Below, one piece after another: positions 18,077 to 27,944 of a stretch of 64,000 nt of DNA (the stretch's first letter is position 1; each line of letters opens with the position of its first letter). Location: NCBI RefSeq assembly GCF_019916025.1, contig NZ_CP079737.1:620001-684000 (forward strand), in the 5' to 3' direction. This DNA comes from Paraclostridium bifermentans. GTDB taxonomy: Bacteria; Bacillota; Clostridia; Peptostreptococcales; Peptostreptococcaceae. Under the pieces are notes generated by a model. That model was not told the origin of the DNA. It made no database searches and was given only the letters and a program-made list of their open reading frames with translations. A program made the position numbers and the translations under genes.

Positions 18077-21073
18077 ATGGATGAAAATAAAAGATTTGAT
18101 AGGCTTGATATAATAAAGTATATAATTATTGTAGTTCTTTGTATTATACTTGCGAAAATTATATACATGACGACATTTAAACATGAGCATTATAATGAGC
18201 TAGCTAGTAATAAAACATATAAAGAAATTCCGATAAAAGCTCCGAGAGGAGAAATAAAAGATAGATATGGACGTACATTAGCTTCTAACAGAAACTCTTT
18301 CACAATTCATATATCAAATGATGGAGTTAACAAAAAAGATAAAAACGGAAAAACTAAAGCTAATGAAATTTCATTGGAGCTAATCAATTTATTAGAAAAA
18401 AATAAAGAGGAATTTATAGATGAATTTCCTATATACGTAGAAAATGGAAAGTACTTCTATACATTTGATAAGAAAATAAGAGATTATAAATTAGAAAATG
18501 AAGTTCCATTGGAATTAAATGCTAAAGAGACTTTTTACTATATAGTTGATAAAGCTATAAAGGAAAATAAAATAGAATCATCTGTAAGAAATTTAGAACC
18601 AGCTGAAATTCAAAAAAAATTAAACTCTGTAGGAATATATCCTCCAATTTTAGTTAAAGACTGGAAGTTTACGGAACAAAGAAACAAAGAAGACTGGTTA
18701 AAGGGATACAAGATAGATAATATAAATATTAATGCAAAAAATGCATTCAAAGAAATTAGAAAATACTATGAAATACCTGGTAGCTTATCTAATACAGATG
18801 CTAGGAAAATTATGATTGTTAGAGATGCACTTAAATCTCAAGGGTTTGTTCAATATAAACCTGTAACAATAGCAAAAGATGTAAATGAAAAAACTATATC
18901 TGAAATAGAAGAAAGAGCTATAGAATTCCCAGGAGTATCGGTAGCTATAGAACCGGTTAGGGATTATCCTGAAAAGAACTTAGCATCTCATACTCTAGGT
19001 ACTATGGGTAAAATTTCAGAAGATGAACTTGCTAAAAAGCAAGAAGATGGAGATACAAGATATAGCAAAAGTGATATAGTAGGAAAAACAGGTATTGAAA
19101 GATATTATGAAGATAAATTAAAAGGTGAAGATGGATACAAAAAGGTTGAGGTTGACTCTGTTGGTAGAGTTAGTAAAGAGTTAGACGTAAAAGAACCAAA
19201 ATCTGGAGATACTGTATATCTTAGTATAGATAAAGATTTACAGAAAGTATCTGATGAGTCATTAGAAAAAATAATAAAAGCAGCAAGATCGGGTGGAACG
19301 TTTACAAGTGTATTTGGAAACTATAGTACAGCAGGAAAAACAGCTCCATATTTAGATTCTGGGGCTATGCTAGTGATTGATGTTAAAACTGGAGATATAT
19401 TAGCTTCATCTAGTTATCCTAATTACGATCCAAACTTATTTGCAACAGGAATATCATCTGAGGAATATGAAAAATTACAACCTAAAAATCCTAATGATGT
19501 TTTATCAGCAAATCCTTTAAATAACCTGGTTACAAATGGAGCATTCCAACCGGGATCTACATTTAAGATGGTAACGGGTATGGCAGCATTAGAAGGTGGT
19601 TTAAGCCCAACTTATGCTATAAATGACCCTGGGGTAATTTATCTTGGAAATAGACCATTTGCCGATTATGTATGGCATCATGGTAGATCAAACCATGGAT
19701 ATACAAATTTATATAAAGCTATACAAGAATCTTGTAATATTTATTTCTATACTGTAGGTACTGGATATAACTGGCAAGAAAAGAAAAGTCTTGGGATAGA
19801 TACAGGACCTGAGAAAATATTAGAATATGCAAAATTATTTGGATTAAATGATCATACTGGTCTTCAATCTGAAGTAGGCGAAAGTAAAGGGCAAGTTCCA
19901 AATAAAGAAGATAAACTTAAAAATACAGAAAACTCTCTAAGAGTAGAATTAGACAAAAAAATGAGAGATGCTTTTACAGATATAACAAAAGCTAAAAATC
20001 CAGATGAGTACAATGAAAGAATTAATGAAATTGTAAGCTGGACTAAAGATAATCCTTCAAGAAATGAAATTATGAAGAGACTTGAAAAGCTTCATGTTAA
20101 AGAAGATAAAATAACAGAAATTACTGACTTTGCTAAATTTAACTACTTTAATTTTGGAAATTGGTCAGATGCAGATACATTCAACTTAGCTATAGGGCAA
20201 GGGGAAAATGCATATACTCCAGCTCAAATAGCTAGATACGTTGCAGCAATAGCTAATGGAGGAAACTTAGTAGAAGCTTCTGTAGTTGATAAAACTGTTT
20301 CTAGTGATTTTAAAGATGTTAAGGTAGATACAAATAAAGTTGAAAAAATACCTTTTAAAGATCCTAATAATTTAAAGGATTTAACTCAAGGTATGAAACA
20401 AGTTGCTAAAATAGGTGGAGGAAAAAGTGTATTTGCTAATTTCCCTATTGAAACAGCTGTAAAAACAGGTACAGCAGAAAGAAGTGGTAAGATACCTACA
20501 GAAAATGAATATGATTACTTAATTAGCCATATGGGATCATATGGGGTATCTAAAGATGAAGCTGTTAAAGAAGCAAACAAACTTTTAAAAGAAGCAAATG
20601 AAAAAGCTAAAGTAGAGTTTGAGAAAGAACAAAAAGCTGAAAAACAAAAAGAAGAAAAAGAAAGCAAGTCTTTATTTGGCAAAAAAGAAGAAAAGACAGA
20701 TACAAAGACAGAAGCTGAATTTGTTCCAGACAATAGTGAAGCTACAAAAGCTAGATACTTAAGAAAAGCAATAAAAGAATTAAATCCTAAATTAACAGAT
20801 GATCAAATAGATGCATATAAACAAGATTATCCATCATTTGCTTGGTCAGTAGGTTTTGCTCCAGCTAATGACCCTGAGATAGCTGTTGTAACTGTTTTAC
20901 CTAAAGGTAATTCAAGTAGTCTTGCGCTACCTCCTATGAGAGAAGTTATGGGACAATATTTCGGATTAATAGATGAAAAGAAAAATAAAGAAGAAAAAGC
21001 AAATAAAGAAGCGGAAGCTGCAAAAGAACAAGATGGCAATGCAATGAATTTTGCATCTCAGTTAAAAAAATAG
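18077..21073 (+). CDS. mrdA: Penicillin-binding protein 2 (elongasome transpeptidase)
   Basis: Class B PBP that cross-links side-wall peptidoglycan with RodA. It has one membrane helix (about residues 12-32), the dimerisation/pedestal region (RGEIKDRYGRTLASN) and the transpeptidase motifs S-T-F-K (GSTFKMV, about residue 493), S-C-N (about 552) and K-T-G (VKTGTAER, about 796). At 998 aa it is much longer than enterobacterial PBP2. The extra length includes a segment after S-C-N and a lysine/glutamate-rich insert near residues 830-880 between K-T-G and the C-terminal strand; long forms occur in related clostridia. Confidence 0.93.
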   Translation: MDENKRFDRLDIIKYIIIVVLCIILAKIIYMTTFKHEHYNELASNKTYKEIPIKAPRGEIKDRYGRTLASNRNSFTIHISNDGVNKKDKNGKTKANEISLELINLLEKNKEEFIDEFPIYVENGKYFYTFDKKIRDYKLENEVPLELNAKETFYYIVDKAIKENKIESSVRNLEPAEIQKKLNSVGIYPPILVKDWKFTEQRNKEDWLKGYKIDNININAKNAFKEIRKYYEIPGSLSNTDARKIMIVRDALKSQGFVQYKPVTIAKDVNEKTISEIEERAIEFPGVSVAIEPVRDYPEKNLASHTLGTMGKISEDELAKKQEDGDTRYSKSDIVGKTGIERYYEDKLKGEDGYKKVEVDSVGRVSKELDVKEPKSGDTVYLSIDKDLQKVSDESLEKIIKAARSGGTFTSVFGNYSTAGKTAPYLDSGAMLVIDVKTGDILASSSYPNYDPNLFATGISSEEYEKLQPKNPNDVLSANPLNNLVTNGAFQPGSTFKMVTGMAALEGGLSPTYAINDPGVIYLGNRPFADYVWHHGRSNHGYTNLYKAIQESCNIYFYTVGTGYNWQEKKSLGIDTGPEKILEYAKLFGLNDHTGLQSEVGESKGQVPNKEDKLKNTENSLRVELDKKMRDAFTDITKAKNPDEYNERINEIVSWTKDNPSRNEIMKRLEKLHVKEDKITEITDFAKFNYFNFGNWSDADTFNLAIGQGENAYTPAQIARYVAAIANGGNLVEASVVDKTVSSDFKDVKVDTNKVEKIPFKDPNNLKDLTQGMKQVAKIGGGKSVFANFPIETAVKTGTAERSGKIPTENEYDYLISHMGSYGVSKDEAVKEANKLLKEANEKAKVEFEKEQKAEKQKEEKESKSLFGKKEEKTDTKTEAEFVPDNSEATKARYLRKAIKELNPKLTDDQIDAYKQDYPSFAWSVGFAPANDPEIAVVTVLPKGNSSSLALPPMREVMGQYFGLIDEKKNKEEKANKEAEAAKEQDGNAMNFASQLKK

Positions 21074-21132
21074 AAGGATTTGAAAAAAAATTGGAGAATA
21101 TATAAAGTGAGATATAGCTTTGGAGGTATAAA

Positions 21133-21810
21133 ATGTCTTTTAAAGCAACAAATGAGGAATTAGTGGAATTTAAAGGAAATAAAAGAGGCATAGTTATCAA
21201 TGTAAAAAGGAAGGCATCGTTTGAAGAAATTAGACAATGCATAATAGATAAAATAGAAACATCTATAGGTTTTTTCAATGGAGCTAAAATTTATTCTATA
21301 AATTATAATCATTTGAGTGATGTGGAATTACTTCGATTAAAGGAAGATATAACTTCAAGATTTGATATTGAGTTTATAGAAGATGAAATTAAAATACCAT
21401 ATGCTTATCATGATACTAAGTATGTAAATAATATGCGCTCTGGAGAAAATGTAGAGTTCGAAGGCGATGTGGTTGTAATGGGTGATATGAAACCAGGTTG
21501 TCAAGTTATAGCTACTGGAAGTGCTGTTGTAATGGGCAATATAAGCCCAGGAGCTAAAGTCATTGCATATGGAAATGTAGTTGTAATGGGTAAAGTTGAA
21601 GGATTTATACATGCAGGGTCAAAGGGGAATAAAAATGCTTATATAGTAGCTAATAATTTAAATCCTATGGTTTTAAAAATAGCAAACTATATAGCTGAAG
21701 CGCCTGAAGAAGAATATTCACCACGTGATGATATAAATCCTGAAATAGCATTTACAAATAATGAAACAATAGTTATAGAAAATTATTTACCCAAAAAAAT
21801 AAATAGATAG
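21133..21810 (+). CDS. minC: Septum site-determining protein MinC
   Basis: FtsZ polymerisation inhibitor. The N-terminal domain (about 1-105) is divergent, as usual, and the C-terminal half shows the right-handed beta-helix pattern of repeated glycine turns (EGDVVVMGDMKPGC, GNISPGAKVIAYGNVVVMG, HAGSKGNKNAYIVA). The 225-aa length fits. GGAGGTATAAA precedes the start; minD follows after 23 bases. Confidence 0.94.
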   Translation: MSFKATNEELVEFKGNKRGIVINVKRKASFEEIRQCIIDKIETSIGFFNGAKIYSINYNHLSDVELLRLKEDITSRFDIEFIEDEIKIPYAYHDTKYVNNMRSGENVEFEGDVVVMGDMKPGCQVIATGSAVVMGNISPGAKVIAYGNVVVMGKVEGFIHAGSKGNKNAYIVANNLNPMVLKIANYIAEAPEEEYSPRDDINPEIAFTNNETIVIENYLPKKINR

Positions 21811-21833
21811 TTAATGTAGGAGGGGGTAGTATT

Positions 21834-22631
21834 ATGAGTGAAGTTATAGTTATAACATCAGGAAAAGGTGGAGTTGGAAAAACTACAACAACTGCAAACT
21901 TAGGAACTGCTTTAAGTTTAGAAAATAAAAAGACGGTTGTAGTTGATGCTGATATAGGCCTTAGAAATTTAGATGTTGTAATGGGTCTTGAAAATAGAAT
22001 AGTGTACGATATCGTTGATGTTGTTGAGGGTACTTGTAGATTAAAGCAAGCTCTTATAAAAGATAAGAGATTTGATAATTTATATTTACTTCCAGCAGCT
22101 CAAACTAGAGATAAAAATGCTCTATCTATAGAACAAATGAAAGACTTATGTGATAAGTTAAGAGAGTCATTTGATTTTATAATCATAGATTGTCCAGCAG
22201 GAATAGAACAAGGATTTAAAAATGCTATAGCTGGAGCAGATAGAGCCATAGTTGTAACTAACCCTGAAATATCTGCAGTTAGAGATGCAGATAGAATAAT
22301 AGGACTTTTAGAAGCAAATGAAGTAAAAGACATACGCTTAGTTATAAATAGAATTAGAAATGAAATGGTTAAGCGTGGAGATATGATGGATAAACAAGAT
22401 ATAGTTGAAATTCTTGCTATAGACTTAATTGGATTAGTTCCTGATGATGAAACTATAATAGTTTCTACCAACAAAGGTGAGCCTGCAATATTAGATTCAA
22501 GATCTAATGCAGGACAAGCATATAAAAATGTTGCAAAGAGAATCTTGGGAGAAGATATACCTCTTATGCAAGTAGAAGAAGAAACTAATATACTAACTAA
22601 AATTAAGAAGATGTTTGGAATGGCTAAGTAG
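21834..22631 (+). CDS. minD: Septum site-determining ATPase MinD
   Basis: Membrane-associated ParA/MinD ATPase that recruits MinC. It has the deviant Walker A GKGGVGKTTTTAN (about residue 10), the switch region DADIGLRNLDVVMG and Walker B IIIDCPAGIEQG (about 117). A C-terminal amphipathic helix (LTKIKKMFGMAK) is the membrane-targeting sequence. At 265 aa it is full length. AGGAGGGGG precedes the start. Confidence 0.97.
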   Translation: MSEVIVITSGKGGVGKTTTTANLGTALSLENKKTVVVDADIGLRNLDVVMGLENRIVYDIVDVVEGTCRLKQALIKDKRFDNLYLLPAAQTRDKNALSIEQMKDLCDKLRESFDFIIIDCPAGIEQGFKNAIAGADRAIVVTNPEISAVRDADRIIGLLEANEVKDIRLVINRIRNEMVKRGDMMDKQDIVEILAIDLIGLVPDDETIIVSTNKGEPAILDSRSNAGQAYKNVAKRILGEDIPLMQVEEETNILTKIKKMFGMAK

Positions 22632-22648
22632 TGAAGGGGGATAAATTC

Positions 22649-22933
22649 ATGTTAGATTTATTTAAGATGTTTTCTAATGAATCTAAAACTAGTAAAAATG
22701 TAGCAAAAGAAAGGCTTAAACTAGTTTTAGTGCATGATAGAATAGACTGTTCTCCACAGCTTCTAGACCTTATTAAGTCAGATATACTTAAAGTTATTGC
22801 AAATTATGCTGAGATAGAAGAAGACGGATTAGAAATAAAAATGGCTAAATCTAGAAGTGATGAAGAAGATGGTCCTATATCAGCATTAGTTGCTAACATA
22901 CCATTAAAGAATATAAAAGAAAGAAGTAGATAG
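22649..22933 (+). CDS. minE: Topological specificity factor MinE
   Basis: Stimulates MinD ATPase and drives Min oscillation. An N-terminal amphipathic segment (MLDLFKMFS) is followed by the anti-MinCD helix and the dimerisation domain (ERLKLVLVHDRIDCSPQLLDLIKSDIL). I start at ATG 22649 with GAAGGGGG upstream; a GTG overlapping the minD stop would add six residues without a binding site. At 94 aa it is a normal length. The presence of MinE rather than DivIVA-dependent placement is usual in clostridia. Confidence 0.94.
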   Translation: MLDLFKMFSNESKTSKNVAKERLKLVLVHDRIDCSPQLLDLIKSDILKVIANYAEIEEDGLEIKMAKSRSDEEDGPISALVANIPLKNIKERSR

Positions 22934-22934
22934 A

Positions 22935-22968
22935 AAAATGGGGGGAGCGTATTAGCAAACCCCTTTTT
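22935..22968 (+). terminator. Probable terminator after minE
   Basis: AAAAATGGGGGG pairs with CCCCTTTTT around a 16-base loop with one bulged T, ending in five T residues. It is weaker than most in the window, so read-through into rodA is likely. Confidence 0.5.
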
Positions 22969-23026
22969 GCATTAACATAAATGATACTGCGTAGGTATTG
23001 TCACAAATAAGAAAGATGGTGATAAC

Positions 23027-24145
23027 ATGTTTGATTTTAGATCAATGTTTAAATTAATGAAAGAGCTTGATTGGAAGCTAATTGCGGTAGTTATTTGTAT
23101 ATTTGGTTTTGGGCTTGTTATACTAAGTAGTGCAACTCATGCAACTACTACAGGAAATTACGCTCAGATAACTAAACAAGGACTAGCGTTCTTACTTGGT
23201 ATGGGGCTTGTATTTGTAATATTGTTATTTGATTATAATCTTTTAGGGAAGTATTATAAAGCGTTATATATATTAAGCGTAATACTATTAGTATTAGTAT
23301 GGATACCAGGAATAGGTAAGGCTAATGCAGGAGCTAGATCGTGGCTACACTTAGGACCTTTAGACTTTCAAACTTCAGAACTAGTTAAATTAACTTTTAT
23401 ACTAAGTTATGCAAAAATTGTTGAAGAAAAAAAAGGTAAATTAAAGACAATAAAAGATATAGTGCCGCTTGCATTATATGCTGCGCCTATAATACTACTT
23501 TTACTTGTACAGCCAGACCTAGGAACGGCTATAGTATTTTGTTGTATAATAGGAGGTATGTTGTTTACTGCCGGACTTAATGATAAAATAATTAAAAGAG
23601 GTCTTATAGCAATAGTTATAGTTATGCCTCTTATGTATATGGTAATGGCACCACATCAAAGAATAAGAATAGATGCTTTCTTACACCCAGAGGACGTTAC
23701 TTTACCTGGTAACTACCAAGTTATGCAGTCAATGATAGCTATAGGTTCAGGTGGAACGACAGGTAAAGGTCTATATGAAGGAACTCAAAATCAAAATGAT
23801 TTCTTACCAGTTCAAGATAGTGACTTCATATTTGCTGTTATAGGTGAAGAATTAGGGCTTATTGGAATGTTTGTAATAATTTTACTGTACGGATTATTCT
23901 TAATAAGGATGATTGTTATTGCAAAAGAAGCCAAGGATTTTTATGGAACCTTAATAGTTATTGGGGTAGCGAGCATGTTTGCTTATCAGGTTATACAGAA
24001 TATAGGAATGACTGTTGCTGTAATACCAGTTACAGGAGTAACATTACCATTTGTTAGTTATGGAGGAAGTTCTCTTATGACATCTTTAGCTAACTTAGGT
24101 CTTGTACTAAATGTAGGTATGAGAAGAAAGAAAATAAATTTCTAA
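23027..24145 (+). CDS. rodA: Rod-shape glycosyltransferase RodA
   Basis: SEDS-family peptidoglycan polymerase, partner of PBP2. Ten membrane helices are predicted. Signature segments include ARSWLHLGPLDFQTSELVKL (about residue 104), the catalytic-loop region DFIFAVIGEELGLIG (about 265) and the C-terminal VSYGGSSLMTSLANLGLVL. At 372 aa it is a standard length. It lies 93 bases after minE behind a GGTGATAAC binding site. Confidence 0.95.
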   Translation: MFDFRSMFKLMKELDWKLIAVVICIFGFGLVILSSATHATTTGNYAQITKQGLAFLLGMGLVFVILLFDYNLLGKYYKALYILSVILLVLVWIPGIGKANAGARSWLHLGPLDFQTSELVKLTFILSYAKIVEEKKGKLKTIKDIVPLALYAAPIILLLLVQPDLGTAIVFCCIIGGMLFTAGLNDKIIKRGLIAIVIVMPLMYMVMAPHQRIRIDAFLHPEDVTLPGNYQVMQSMIAIGSGGTTGKGLYEGTQNQNDFLPVQDSDFIFAVIGEELGLIGMFVIILLYGLFLIRMIVIAKEAKDFYGTLIVIGVASMFAYQVIQNIGMTVAVIPVTGVTLPFVSYGGSSLMTSLANLGLVLNVGMRRKKINF

Positions 24146-24162
24146 TATATTAGGGGTGACGT

Positions 24163-24576
24163 ATGAATATAGCATTAATAGCACATGATGAAATGAAAAA
24201 CACTATGGTTGGATTTTGTATAGGATATGAAAATATTTTATGCAATTATGGATTATATGCTACAGGAACTACAGGAAAAAGAATAGAAGATGAAACTAAG
24301 TTAAAGATAAAAAGGTTAGCGTCAGGACCTCTTGGTGGAGATCAACAAATAGGGTCATTAATAGTTTCTCAAGATATTGATTTAGTAATATTTTTAAGAG
24401 ATCCAATGACAGCTCAAGCTCATGAACCAGATATACAAGCTTTAATTAGACTTTGTGATGTGTACCATGTACCTATTGCTACTAATCTTGCTTCAGCTGA
24501 AATTTTTATCAAAGGGTTAGATAGAGGGGAACTTTCTTGGAGAGAAGTTAGAAAGACAAATACTCAACGTATATAA
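24163..24576 (+). CDS. mgsA: Methylglyoxal synthase
   Basis: Converts dihydroxyacetone phosphate to methylglyoxal, a bypass that frees phosphate during glycolytic overload. Motifs are [16 protein letters not shown], the phosphate-binding [10 protein letters not shown] (about residue 42) and [14 protein letters not shown] (about 59), followed by [13 protein letters not shown]. The 137-aa length is normal. It follows rodA after 17 bases, an order seen in several clostridia. Confidence 0.95.
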   Translation: MNIALIAHDEMKNTMVGFCIGYENILCNYGLYATGTTGKRIEDETKLKIKRLASGPLGGDQQIGSLIVSQDIDLVIFLRDPMTAQAHEPDIQALIRLCDVYHVPIATNLASAEIFIKGLDRGELSWREVRKTNTQRI

Positions 24577-24586
24577 ATATATAAAT

Positions 24587-24618
24587 AAAAAAGCTATCTC
24601 ATTTGAGATAGCTTTTTT
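24587..24618. terminator. Bidirectional terminator between convergent genes
   Basis: A 15-bp perfect stem (AAAAAAGCTATCTCA with TGAGATAGCTTTTTT) and two-base loop, with A run on one side and T run on the other. It ends both mgsA and the minus-strand flavoprotein gene. Confidence 0.92.
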
Positions 24619-24628
24619 ATTTATATAT

Positions 24629-25822
24629 TTATTTAATTGCTTCAGCGAAGTTAACACCGAAATCAAAACATTCTTGTAAAGTTTCATCACTTGGGAAGAA
24701 TTTCTTCTTAAGTGTTTCAACAGGCATCTTGAATCCCATATTTTTAACAAGTAGTTCAGCCATAGTTATACCTTCACCACTCCATCCATAAGATCCGAAT
24801 ACTCCAGCAAATTTACCTTGGTTAGCCATAGGGTCTATTAATGAGAACGCATCCCACATAGGTTTAACCATAGTTCTGTTTATTGTTGGAGAACCAAATA
24901 ATATTCCTTTAGACATTACCATAACATCATGAAGTTCTGCTAAATCCATATTTTCTATGTCATATAAAGTAGCGTCTTCACCTGTTGATTTTATACCTTC
25001 GTATATTTTTTCAGCCATTACTTTTGTATTAGTATAAGCTGATAAGTATAATACAGCTACTTGGTCTTGGTTAGTTGTATTAACAGTTTCAGTTGACCAT
25101 TCTACATATCTTTTAACTTGAGCCATAGGGTCTTTACTTAATATAGGACCGTGAGAAGTTAATATAGTATCAAAATCTAATCCTAACTCAACAACCTTGT
25201 TTACAGCTTTTAAAACATGCTTAGAGAATGGTTTAACTATGCAATCAAAGTAGTGTTTAGCTGATTTTAAGTAATCTTCACTGTCTATTACATCTGGATC
25301 TACGCTTGCAAAGTGGCATCCAAAAGCATCACAAGTAAGTAATGTTTTATCTTCTTCTATATAAGTAAACATTGTGTCTGCCCAGTGTAAGAATGGTGCA
25401 GATATGAATTTTAAAGTTCTTTTACCTATGTTTAAAGTTTCCCCATCTTTTATAACATGACACTTAAATGGTCTGTTAACTTGCTCAGCTAAGTACATTT
25501 TAGCTGCATTTGTACATATAACTTCTACATCTGGGTTTATATCAAGTATATATTTTAAACTACCAGCATGATCTGGCTCAGTATGATGTATAACAACATA
25601 ATCTAATTCTTCTATTTTTGTTAAAGATGATAATTTTTCGATAAACTCACCTTTAAAGTTTGGTTTTACAGTATCAAATAATACTTTCTTTTCATCATCT
25701 ATAAAATAAGCATTATAAGTTGTCCCAAATTCAGTTTCCATTATGATGTCAAAGATTTTTAAGTCTTTATCTATAACACCAGTCCAATAAATATCTTTTT
25801 TAATTTCAAAAGCTTCCTTCAT
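24629..25822 (-). CDS. Flavodiiron protein (A-type flavoprotein)
   Basis: Reduces O2 to water or NO to N2O to protect an anaerobe. The N-terminal metallo-beta-lactamase-like half carries the diiron motif HHTEPDHAGSL (about residues 78-88), with later ligands near HWADT and TSHGPIL. The C-terminal flavodoxin half (from about residue 250, VAVLYLSAYTNTKVMAEKI) binds FMN. There is no rubredoxin or flavin-reductase extension, so at 397 aa it is the simple class A form. It is a single gene with its own promoter and a GGAGGATT binding site. Confidence 0.93.
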   Translation of the reverse strand: MKEAFEIKKDIYWTGVIDKDLKIFDIIMETEFGTTYNAYFIDDEKKVLFDTVKPNFKGEFIEKLSSLTKIEELDYVVIHHTEPDHAGSLKYILDINPDVEVICTNAAKMYLAEQVNRPFKCHVIKDGETLNIGKRTLKFISAPFLHWADTMFTYIEEDKTLLTCDAFGCHFASVDPDVIDSEDYLKSAKHYFDCIVKPFSKHVLKAVNKVVELGLDFDTILTSHGPILSKDPMAQVKRYVEWSTETVNTTNQDQVAVLYLSAYTNTKVMAEKIYEGIKSTGEDATLYDIENMDLAELHDVMVMSKGILFGSPTINRTMVKPMWDAFSLIDPMANQGKFAGVFGSYGWSGEGITMAELLVKNMGFKMPVETLKKKFFPSDETLQECFDFGVNFAEAIK

Positions 25823-25903
25823 AAAAAAATCCTCCTAAACCGTGATTAATAAAATACGTAATTATATTTAAAATATACCCATTAATAAAACTTTAAAACA
25901 TAT

Positions 25904-25932
25904 TGTATACAAAAAACTTGAAAAATTCTCAA
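25904..25932 (-). promoter_or_regulatory. Candidate promoter of the flavodiiron gene
   Basis: Reading the minus strand, TTGAGA and TATACA are separated by 17 bases. The -10 element lies in the palindrome TTGTATACAA (25903-25912), which might also be an operator. Confidence 0.45.
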
Positions 25933-26021
25933 AACTTTTGCACTCAATACTATATTAACAAAAAATAGTAAAGTTTTGTATATAATAAACTACAAATTGC
26001 AAATATATAAGTAATTATATT

Positions 26022-26050
26022 TTGATACATCTTATTATATCGTGTATAAT
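26022..26050 (+). promoter_or_regulatory. Sigma-A-type promoter of the radical SAM operon
   Basis: TTGATA, a 17-base spacer and a perfect TATAAT, about 45 bases upstream of the radical SAM gene. Confidence 0.7.
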
Positions 26051-26094
26051 AATATTTATGTTTATATACTGAAATAAACTTACGGAGGATTTTT

Positions 26095-27942
26095 ATGAAT
26101 AAAAAAGTAGACTTGAAGAGGATTCTTAAAAAGGTTGAAAAACCTGCTAGATATTTAGGAAATGAAGTAAATTCGATACATAAAGATACAACAAATGAAA
26201 ATCTTATAAGATATGCTCATTGTTTCCCTGATCTTTATGAAGTAGGAATGAGCCATTTAGGTAGTCATATATTATATGACGTTATAAATAGAGATGAAGA
26301 TGTATTTTGTGAAAGAGTATATGCTCCAAGTGTAGATATGGAAGAAAAAATGCGCGAAAATAATATTCCTTTATTTGCACTAGAGTCAAGAGAAGCTATA
26401 ACTAATTTTGACTTTTTAGCTTTTACACTTCAATATGAATTATCATATACTAATATTTTAAATATGATGGATTTAGCAAAAGTTGAAATACTTGCTAAAG
26501 ATAGAAAGTTAGATGATCCATTTATATTAGTTGGAGGACCTTGTGCCTATAATCCAGAACCTATGGCAGATTTTGTTGATATAGTTGTGTTAGGAGAAGG
26601 GGAAGAAGTTAACTTAGAAATAGTTAATAGATATAAAGAATGGAAGAAAAATAAGACTACTAGAGATGAGTTCTTATTAGATATAGCTAACATAGAGGGT
26701 GTATACATACCGAAATTCTATGATGTATCTTACAATGAAGATAACACTATAAAAGAAGTTAAAGCTAATATAGAGGGAGTACCTCAAAACCCTCATAAAA
26801 GAATAATTAAAGATATGGACTTAGTAGAGTATCCAGAAAAACTTATAGTACCATTTATAGATACTGTACATGATAGAATAGTTTTAGAATTATTTAGAGG
26901 ATGTACAAGAGGATGTAGATTCTGTCAGGCTGGTATGATATATAGACCTATAAGAGAAAAGAGCTTAGATAGATTAAAAGAAATACTAGAAAAGTTAGTT
27001 AAAAATACTGGATATGATGAAATATCATTATCTTCATTAAGTACGAGTGATTATAGTAATTTATCAGAGCTTACAGATTACTTAGTAGAAGAATATGCGT
27101 CTAAAAATATAGGTATATCTTTACCTTCTCTTAGATTAGATAACTTCTCTATGGAAATAGCTGAGAAAATACAACAAGTAAGAAAATCAGGACTTACTTT
27201 TGCTCCAGAAGCTGGAACTCAAAGAATGAGAGACGTTATAAATAAAGGGGTAACAGAAGAAGACCTAGAAAATGCTACAAGAAAAGCATTTGAAATGGGA
27301 TGGAATAGTGTAAAATTATACTTTATGATAGGACTTCCAACTGAAACATATGATGATTTAGATGGAATAGCAAATCTTGCTTATAAAGTTATAGATATAT
27401 ACAGAGACGTTAATGGTGGTAAATTAAGAAGAGCATTTGGAGTAACTGTTAGTACTTCAACATTTGTTCCTAAGCCTTTTACACCATTCCAATGGCATGG
27501 ACAAGATACTACAGAGCAAGTTAGAGAAAAGCAAAGACATTTAGTTAAAAAATTAAAGAATGGAAATATAAAATACAACTATCATGATTCAAAAACTAGT
27601 TTAATGGAAGCAGTTATTGCTAGAGGAGATAGAAAACTAGGTAAGGTTATATACGATGCGTATAAAGCTGGTGCTAAGTTTGATGGATGGGCTGAACACT
27701 TTAAGCTAGAGATATGGGAAGAAGCAATGAAAAATAATAATCTTGAAATAGCTTTCTATGCAAATAGAGAAAGAGATTATGAAGAAGTATTCCCTTGGGA
27801 TCATTTAGATGTTGGAGTTAATAAAAAGTTCTTAATTAGAGAAAATGAGCAATCAAAGCAAGAAAAAGTAACAGTTGATTGTAGACATAAATGTAATGGA
27901 TGTGGAATAAACACTCATACTATAGGAAAGGGGATGTGCTAA
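26095..27942 (+). CDS. B12-binding-domain radical SAM protein (TIGR03960 type)
   Basis: A 615-aa protein with an N-terminal cobalamin-binding-like region (residues 1-200) and a radical SAM core whose cluster motif C-x3-C-x2-C is visible in FRGCTRGCRFCQAG (about residue 273). The C-terminal end is cysteine-rich (CRHKCNGCG). The family is widespread in Firmicutes next to the gene that follows here and often near rng and rplU. Its substrate is not established to my knowledge. GGAGGATT precedes the start. Confidence 0.88.
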   Translation: MNKKVDLKRILKKVEKPARYLGNEVNSIHKDTTNENLIRYAHCFPDLYEVGMSHLGSHILYDVINRDEDVFCERVYAPSVDMEEKMRENNIPLFALESREAITNFDFLAFTLQYELSYTNILNMMDLAKVEILAKDRKLDDPFILVGGPCAYNPEPMADFVDIVVLGEGEEVNLEIVNRYKEWKKNKTTRDEFLLDIANIEGVYIPKFYDVSYNEDNTIKEVKANIEGVPQNPHKRIIKDMDLVEYPEKLIVPFIDTVHDRIVLELFRGCTRGCRFCQAGMIYRPIREKSLDRLKEILEKLVKNTGYDEISLSSLSTSDYSNLSELTDYLVEEYASKNIGISLPSLRLDNFSMEIAEKIQQVRKSGLTFAPEAGTQRMRDVINKGVTEEDLENATRKAFEMGWNSVKLYFMIGLPTETYDDLDGIANLAYKVIDIYRDVNGGKLRRAFGVTVSTSTFVPKPFTPFQWHGQDTTEQVREKQRHLVKKLKNGNIKYNYHDSKTSLMEAVIARGDRKLGKVIYDAYKAGAKFDGWAEHFKLEIWEEAMKNNNLEIAFYANRERDYEEVFPWDHLDVGVNKKFLIRENEQSKQEKVTVDCRHKCNGCGINTHTIGKGMC

Positions 27943-27944
27943 TT

